From Syntrophus sp964555065 (GTDB taxonomy: Bacteria > Desulfobacterota > Syntrophia > Syntrophales > Syntrophaceae), in the NCBI GenBank assembly GCA_964555065.1, contig CAZKRB010000003.1:13473-77472 (forward strand): a stretch of 64,000 bases of DNA. The letters are read 5' to 3'. This document shows, in pieces, positions 59,902 to 64,000 of this stretch. How positions within the stretch are numbered: the stretch's first letter is position 1; each line of letters opens with the position of its first letter. The notes below the pieces were generated by a model, which searched no databases, had not been told where the DNA came from, and saw only the letters and a program-made list of their open reading frames with translations. Position numbers and translations under genes: made by a program.

Positions 59902-60281
59902 GCTTTCTTCCTCCCCTTTGTTATTTTGTACAAGATCTTCTCTTGTCTATCGTTCCTCTCGCTCATCCAATCCAGCGCCCCACAGAACCCGGCGGAGAAC
60001 GGCCTTGTCCGCTGTTTCCGCAGCCTCTCAGAATCTTTCAACATTCTGAATGGCGTATCCTAGGAAATCGTTGAGTACCATTCATTTATTGAGAAAGCAA
60101 GCCCTTATTTCCTTCCGCCGGAAGGCCTTTGATTCTCTTCCCGATGACGCCAGTCTTCATTCCACGGGAATTGCCATTCCGCAGGCTTTATTGAATAGTG
60201 CTCAGTTAAGGGGCGACCCGCGTTGCTTCCACCGGTGATTTGATTTGCACGCGTTCCTCTTTTGGCAGATTCGAAAAAAGG
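59902..60281. other. Gap between the NuoG-like gene and the benzoate-CoA ligase
   Basis: No gene is supported. It holds the ligase operator (59930-59946) and a short inverted repeat, CTTCCGCCGGAAG, near 60,112. Confidence 0.4.
59930..59946 (-). promoter_or_regulatory. Palindromic operator candidate of the benzoate-CoA ligase
   Basis: ACAAGA-TCTTC-TCTTGT is a perfect inverted repeat 28 bp upstream of the ligase start, in the probable promoter (TAGACA/TACAAA at about 16 bp spacing on the minus strand). It differs in sequence from the operator of the paralogous ligase at 1,530, so the two could be controlled by different regulators. Confidence 0.45.
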
Positions 60282-60866
60282 TCAGGGCGCCGTCAGCCCC
60301 TCGACCAGGACGAAGGCCGCCTGCAGGGCTTCCGTCGGGCACAGCGGGAAGCACGCCTTGCAGCTCCAGCATTCCTTCGCCGCGATCTCCGGGATGAAGC
60401 TGATCTCCTTCTGCGTCCCCCGGTCCACGAAACCCACGGCATGCTTCTTCTTCACCTCGGCGCAGTAACGGACGCACAGGCCGCAGTGAATGCAGAACGA
60501 CGGCTCCTTCTCGAAGCGGTTCCGGTCCGCCCCGTACTCTTTCGCCAGCTCCTCCAGCACGAAGGAGTCGGGAGCATGGGCCAGCAGAAGCTCCAGGATC
60601 ATCTTCCGGATGCGGTCGATCTTCTCCGAGCGCGTCCGCACCACCAGGTTCTTCTCCACAGGGTAGACGCAGGAAACAACCAGCCGCGTCGAGCCCCGGC
60701 TCTCCAGCTCCACGATGCAGAGGCGGCAACCCCCGAAGGGTTCCAGCTCCTTGTGGTAACAGAGCGTCGGAATGGAGATCCCCGCACTCTGAGCCGCCTC
60801 CAGGAGGGTCATCCCTTCCGCGGCCTTCACTTCCTTTCCATCGATCTGTAGCACGATCTCACTCAT
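60282..60866 (-). CDS. NuoG/HoxU-like iron-sulfur protein (2Fe-2S and two 4Fe-4S)
   Basis: 194 residues. The N-terminal plant-type 2Fe-2S domain has CYHKELEPFGGCRLCIVE and SCVYPV (four cysteines, ~36-67). A linker with NuoG-like DSFVLEELAKEYG leads to two [4Fe-4S] motifs: CIHCGLCVRYC (~125-135) and CWSCKACFPLCP (~167-178). It carries electrons between the flavin subunit and a partner, as in HoxU or NuoG. It overlaps the NuoF-like gene by four bases and belongs to the same operon. No hydrogenase or formate dehydrogenase catalytic subunit follows, so the partner is elsewhere or upstream, outside the window. Confidence 0.9.
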   Translation of the reverse strand: MSEIVLQIDGKEVKAAEGMTLLEAAQSAGISIPTLCYHKELEPFGGCRLCIVELESRGSTRLVVSCVYPVEKNLVVRTRSEKIDRIRKMILELLLAHAPDSFVLEELAKEYGADRNRFEKEPSFCIHCGLCVRYCAEVKKKHAVGFVDRGTQKEISFIPEIAAKECWSCKACFPLCPTEALQAAFVLVEGLTAP

Positions 60867-62791
60867 GATTGCTTTCCCCCTCTGACGATCGTTCTCGCCT
60901 CTTCCGCAACCGGAGGCGGCACGGGAACGCCCGAAATCTTATTCACCGCCCGGAAGCGCGGGGGGCAGACCTCGAAGCAGGTTCCACACTTCGTGCACTT
61001 GTCCTGATCGATGATGCTGATCAGGTTCTTGCCGCCGTCTATCGCCTGGGCCGGGCACTTCTTCACGCACATCATGCAGCCCTGGCATTTCTCCGGATCA
61101 ACATAAAAGGCGATCAGCTCCTTGCAGGACAGGGCCGGACACCGCTTCTCATTGACGTGCGCCTCGTATTCCTCCCGGAAGTACTTCAGCGTGCTCAGCA
61201 GCGGGTTCGGCGAACTCTTCCCCAGGGCGCACAGAGAGGCCTCCTGGGCCGTTTCCGCCAGCTGTTCCAGCAGCGCGATGTCTCCCTCCTTGCCTTTCCC
61301 CTTCGTGATGTTCGTCAGCGTCTTGAGCATCTGCCGCATCCCTTCCCGGCAGGGAACGCATTTCCCGCAGGATTCGTTCGTGAGAAACTCCAGGAAGTAG
61401 CGCGCCACATCCACCATGCAGGTGTCTTCGTCCATGACGATCATCCCGCCCGAGCCCATCATGGAGCCCGCCGCGGTCAGCTCGTCAAACCCAACCGGCA
61501 GATTCAACTGGTCCTCCGGAATGCACCCGCCCGACGGACCGCCCGTCTGCACGGCCTTGAACTTCTTGCCGCCGGGGATGCCGCCGCCGATGTCGAAGAT
61601 GATGTCCTTCAGGGGCGTCCCCATGGGAACTTCAACCAGACCCGTGTTGGTGATCTTCCCCACCAGGGAGAAGATCTTCGTCCCCTTGCTGCTCTCGGTC
61701 CCGTACTGGGTGAACCAGTCCGCACCCCGGTTGATGATCAGGGGAACATTCGCCCAGGTCTCCACGTTGTTCAGAACGCTCGGCTTCCCCCAGAGGCCCA
61801 CCACGTTGGAGCGCACGTATTTCGGACGCGGCTCGCCCGCACGGCCTTCCAGCGACGTCATCAGGGCCGTCGATTCGCCGCAGACGAAGGCGCCGGCGCC
61901 CTGGGCAATGAAGACCCGGAAGTTCATGCCCGATCCCAGGATGTTCTCCCCGAGAAGACCGTAGGCTTCCGCCTGCTCGATCGCCAGGGTGATATTCTCC
62001 ACCGCCAGGGGATACTCATGGCGGACATAGACATAACCCTCATCGGCCCCGATGGCGTAGGCCCCGAGAATCAGGCCTTCGAGAACCGCATGGGGGTTCC
62101 CTTCCAGGAGCGCCCGGTCCATGTACGCCCCGGGGTCCCCTTCGTCGGCATTGACGATCACATACTTCTTCTCGCCGCCGGCATTGCGGGACCCTTCCCA
62201 CTTGGCCCCGGCGGGGAAGCCACCGCCCCCTCGCCCTCTCAGGTTGGACTTCTTGATCTCCTCCAGAACCCCTTCGGGGGTCATGCCCGATAAAGCCTTG
62301 CCCAAGGCGGAATAGCCGCCGATGGACAGGTAATCTTCAATGCTCTTCGGATCGATGTTGCCGTTGGAGCCGAAGACGATCCGATCCTGGTACTTGTAGA
62401 AGGGAATCTCCGACTCGTGAACGATCTTCTCCCCCGTCGCGGGGTCCGTATAGAGCAGCCGGTCGACGACCTTCCCGCCGACGACGGTCTCGGTAATGAT
62501 CTCCGGAACGTCCTCGGGCTCAATCTGGAAATAGCAGATCTCATCGGGGTGAATCACGATGATGGGACCCCGTTCGCAGAAGCCGTGGCAACCCGTCCTG
62601 CGGATGTCCACCTTGTCGCTCAACCCCTGCTTGTCGATCTCCGCCTGGAGCGCCGCCGCGACCCGGCCACTGCCGGAGGCGTTGCACGCCGATCCGGAAC
62701 AGAGCGTGACGCAGGGTTTGTTCGGATCCCTCTTCGCCTGGATGCTCTTCCTGAATTCTTCCAATTCAGCGGGTGAATTTATATGTGGCAT
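60863..62791 (-). CDS. NuoF/HydB-like NADH-binding flavoprotein subunit
   Basis: A 642-residue NADH-binding subunit with three parts. Residues ~25-75 form a thioredoxin-like 2Fe-2S domain (CVTLCSGSAC, C27/C31/C36, and GCHGFCERGP, C68/C72). Residues ~115-530 are the NuoF domain: RGRGGGGFPAGAKWEGSR for NADH, ADEGDPGAYMDR for FMN, and SCGKCVPCREGMRQM for the [4Fe-4S] cluster. The C-terminus has two ferredoxin clusters, CQGCMMCVKKCP and CTKCGTCFEVCP. This layout is that of NAD-dependent and electron-bifurcating hydrogenases and formate dehydrogenases (HydB). Overlap with the NuoG-like gene and ten bases from NuoE point to one operon. Confidence 0.94.
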   Translation of the reverse strand: MPHINSPAELEEFRKSIQAKRDPNKPCVTLCSGSACNASGSGRVAAALQAEIDKQGLSDKVDIRRTGCHGFCERGPIIVIHPDEICYFQIEPEDVPEIITETVVGGKVVDRLLYTDPATGEKIVHESEIPFYKYQDRIVFGSNGNIDPKSIEDYLSIGGYSALGKALSGMTPEGVLEEIKKSNLRGRGGGGFPAGAKWEGSRNAGGEKKYVIVNADEGDPGAYMDRALLEGNPHAVLEGLILGAYAIGADEGYVYVRHEYPLAVENITLAIEQAEAYGLLGENILGSGMNFRVFIAQGAGAFVCGESTALMTSLEGRAGEPRPKYVRSNVVGLWGKPSVLNNVETWANVPLIINRGADWFTQYGTESSKGTKIFSLVGKITNTGLVEVPMGTPLKDIIFDIGGGIPGGKKFKAVQTGGPSGGCIPEDQLNLPVGFDELTAAGSMMGSGGMIVMDEDTCMVDVARYFLEFLTNESCGKCVPCREGMRQMLKTLTNITKGKGKEGDIALLEQLAETAQEASLCALGKSSPNPLLSTLKYFREEYEAHVNEKRCPALSCKELIAFYVDPEKCQGCMMCVKKCPAQAIDGGKNLISIIDQDKCTKCGTCFEVCPPRFRAVNKISGVPVPPPVAEEARTIVRGGKQS

Positions 62792-62800
62792 AATTTTGTC

Positions 62801-63253
62801 CTACTCGTAATTTTTTAGTATGTCAGCAGTCTTGGAGGGAACCATCTTCCCGTGGGTCGTCCCGTCCACTTCCATCACCGGACCCAGCGCGCAGCAGCCC
62901 AGGCAGTTCACCGTCTGGAGGCTGAACTTCAGCTCCAGGTCCGTCTCACCGGGTTTGATCCCCGTCAGGTCCTGGAGCGAGTCCAGAACCCGCGCCGCGC
63001 CGCGGACATGGCAGGCCGTCCCCATGCAGACATGGACCTGGTGACGACCCTTGGGAACCAGGCTGAAGGCCTTGTAAAAGGTCGCGGCATGGCGCACCGT
63101 GGCCAGGGGAACCCCCAGCTTCTCGCTCACCCGATCGATGGCCTCCTTGGGCAGCCAATGGTTTTCCTCCTGAATCTCAAGCAATACCTGAATGAGCGAA
63201 CTGGCTTCGCCGTGATGCTTATCGATAATCTGATCGATTCTCTCGTTATCCAT
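62801..63253 (-). CDS. NuoE-like [2Fe-2S] subunit
   Basis: A 150-residue thioredoxin-like ferredoxin of the NuoE family. The cluster ligands are C76 and C81 in CMGTACHVRG and C117 and C121 in NCLGCCALGPVM. The N-terminal helices (NHWLPKEAIDRVSEKLGVPLATVRHAATFY) match NuoE/HydC. It receives electrons from or passes them to the FMN of NuoF. The gene starts the NuoEFG unit, 52 bp after the MvhD-like gene, and ends ten bases before NuoF. Confidence 0.94.
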   Translation of the reverse strand: MDNERIDQIIDKHHGEASSLIQVLLEIQEENHWLPKEAIDRVSEKLGVPLATVRHAATFYKAFSLVPKGRHQVHVCMGTACHVRGAARVLDSLQDLTGIKPGETDLELKFSLQTVNCLGCCALGPVMEVDGTTHGKMVPSKTADILKNYE

Positions 63254-63305
63254 AATCGTTATCCTAATCTTCTCTTTCCGTGATCCCCGGCCCGCGCCTT
63301 GGCGC

Positions 63306-64000
63306 TCATGCCAGGGTGTAGCACTTCTGATTCACATCGTACCGGACCAAGCCGTGCTTCGAGGAAGTGTTGATGTGCCGCGAAACTTCCGACGGGCTGA
63401 AACCCAGCCGCTGGGCAAGCTCGCCCGTCGAAAGGGGGCGCTCCCGCAGCAGGGACAGAATCTCGCTGATCGCCAGTTTGTCCGCAATCAGCTCGTCAAA
63501 AATCTTTTCCACTTCGTCGCTTTCGAAGTAGGCTTCAATCTCCGCCCGCGTCTGCTGGGGCAGTCTCAGCCGCTCCCTCTCGATCAGGCGAATGGAGGGG
63601 AGAAGTTTCGTGACGGCATCGAGCTTCGCCTTCAGCGTCCCTTCCTCAATCCCTTCCGCTTCCCCCAGCGGCCCGTAAGACTTCACCTTCTTTTCAATGT
63701 CGTTCATCGTCTCGGCAAAGCGAATCCCCTCGCCGCCGGAAATGAACTCGATCCGCAACCGCTCGGGGTTCAGACCCATGCGCTCCAGCAGCTTCTTCGC
63801 CAGCTGGACCGTGCTTAAGGCATGGAAATTCCCGTGCGTGATGTAATTGCATTCCCCCAGGTGGCAGCCGATGACAAACACCCCGTCCGCACCTTTCGAG
63901 AAAGCCTTGAAGATATGGGTCAAATCGACTCTGCCGGAACACATCACCCGGATCAGCCGAATATCGGTCGCATATTGCAGTCTGGAAACTCCAGCCAGGT
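63306..64000 (-). CDS. MvhD-like hydrogenase iron-sulfur subunit with a C-terminal winged-helix domain (5' end outside window)
   Basis: The frame runs off the window. Visible residues begin LAGVSRLQYATDIRLIRVMCSGRVD and include FVIGCHLGECNY, the MvhD [2Fe-2S] cysteines. MvhD proteins hand electrons from hydrogenase or formate dehydrogenase to heterodisulfide reductase HdrA. The usual length is ~140 residues, but here about 110 residues follow. They end in ISEILSLLRERPLSTGELAQRLGFSPSEVSRHINT, a clear winged-helix/ArsR-like motif. Such a fusion could link redox state to transcription, or be a structural linker. It is upstream of NuoEFG on the same strand, so HdrA/formate dehydrogenase genes may lie beyond the edge. 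Confidence 0.85.
   Translation of the reverse strand, partial: LAGVSRLQYATDIRLIRVMCSGRVDLTHIFKAFSKGADGVFVIGCHLGECNYITHGNFHALSTVQLAKKLLERMGLNPERLRIEFISGGEGIRFAETMNDIEKKVKSYGPLGEAEGIEEGTLKAKLDAVTKLLPSIRLIERERLRLPQQTRAEIEAYFESDEVEKIFDELIADKLAISEILSLLRERPLSTGELAQRLGFSPSEVSRHINTSSKHGLVRYDVNQKCYTLA

Noticed and set aside
60869..62293. A plus-strand open frame of 474 codons
   Set aside because: It is antisense to the NuoF-like gene, whose cofactor motifs are intact on the minus strand.

Overview
The window reads as chromosomal DNA of a strictly anaerobic, syntrophic-type Desulfobacterota, most like a Syntrophaceae/Syntrophus relative. The evidence is indirect: two benzoate-CoA-ligase-type enzymes, an acetyl-CoA synthetase, a NuoEFG/MvhD electron-transfer unit, a rubrerythrin next to a PerR-type regulator, doubled MoeA and a MOT1-type molybdate transporter, a siroheme mini-reductase, an FmdE-type protein, and no visible aerobic respiratory genes. 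There is no rRNA or tRNA gene, CRISPR array, phage or intact insertion sequence that I can see.

Layout. 1-5.0 kb: an aryl-CoA ligase cut by the window edge, a decay zone with amt and glnB remnants, a membrane protein, the perR-rbr stress pair and a type III restriction helicase remnant. 5.1-9.3 kb: an internally duplicated protein, an exported beta carbonic anhydrase and a CorC/CNNM membrane protein. 9.3-9.6 kb: a possible class II ribonucleotide reductase stub with its own promoter. 9.9-28.9 kb: a large lipid locus. 29.4-36.6 kb: a lipoprotein, carbamate kinase with a cDPG-synthetase-like GTPase, an RCK potassium channel and two TPM-domain proteins. 36.8-43.8 kb: a VTT membrane protein, TatA, aquaporin, FmdE, HU, Tpx and the molybdate transporter. 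43.9-53.5 kb: two MoeA genes, Acs, two radical SAM enzymes, a siroheme reductase and a CBS protein. 53.7-60 kb: PrfC, a thioesterase, an SLC13-type carboxylate transporter with a broken duplicate of itself, and the second benzoate-CoA ligase. 60.3-64 kb: NuoG-, NuoF- and NuoE-like proteins and an MvhD-like protein that runs off the end.

The main discovery is the 19-kb locus at 9,924-28,869. It has homologues of the five ceramide genes known from Caulobacter: an acyl-ACP/CoA synthetase, an NAD-dependent CerR-like reductase, a dedicated ACP, serine palmitoyltransferase and the N-acyltransferase-like ceramide synthase. Around them lie an MsbA-like ABC exporter, an extra LptF/LptG pair, a lipid kinase of the ceramide-kinase type, a CDP-alcohol phosphatidyltransferase, a nucleotidyltransferase-fold protein resembling mitochondrial Tam41 (CDP-DAG synthase), two sugar/alcohol-phosphate nucleotidyltransferases, a CDP-glycerol-glycerophosphotransferase-like enzyme and a glycosyltransferase. 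Together they suggest that ceramide is made, phosphorylated, perhaps activated as CDP-ceramide, given a phospho-headgroup and exported to the outer membrane. The CDP-ceramide step is my inference.

Other signals that ordinary annotation would miss: an 89-bp dispersed sequence found three times (34.7, 39.3 and 47.2 kb) with conserved flanks and a variable hairpin centre; remnants of amt, glnB, a type III restriction gene and an SLC13 transporter; a sigma-54 promoter and a terminator ahead of the molybdate transporter; and a promoter followed immediately by a terminator ahead of prfC.
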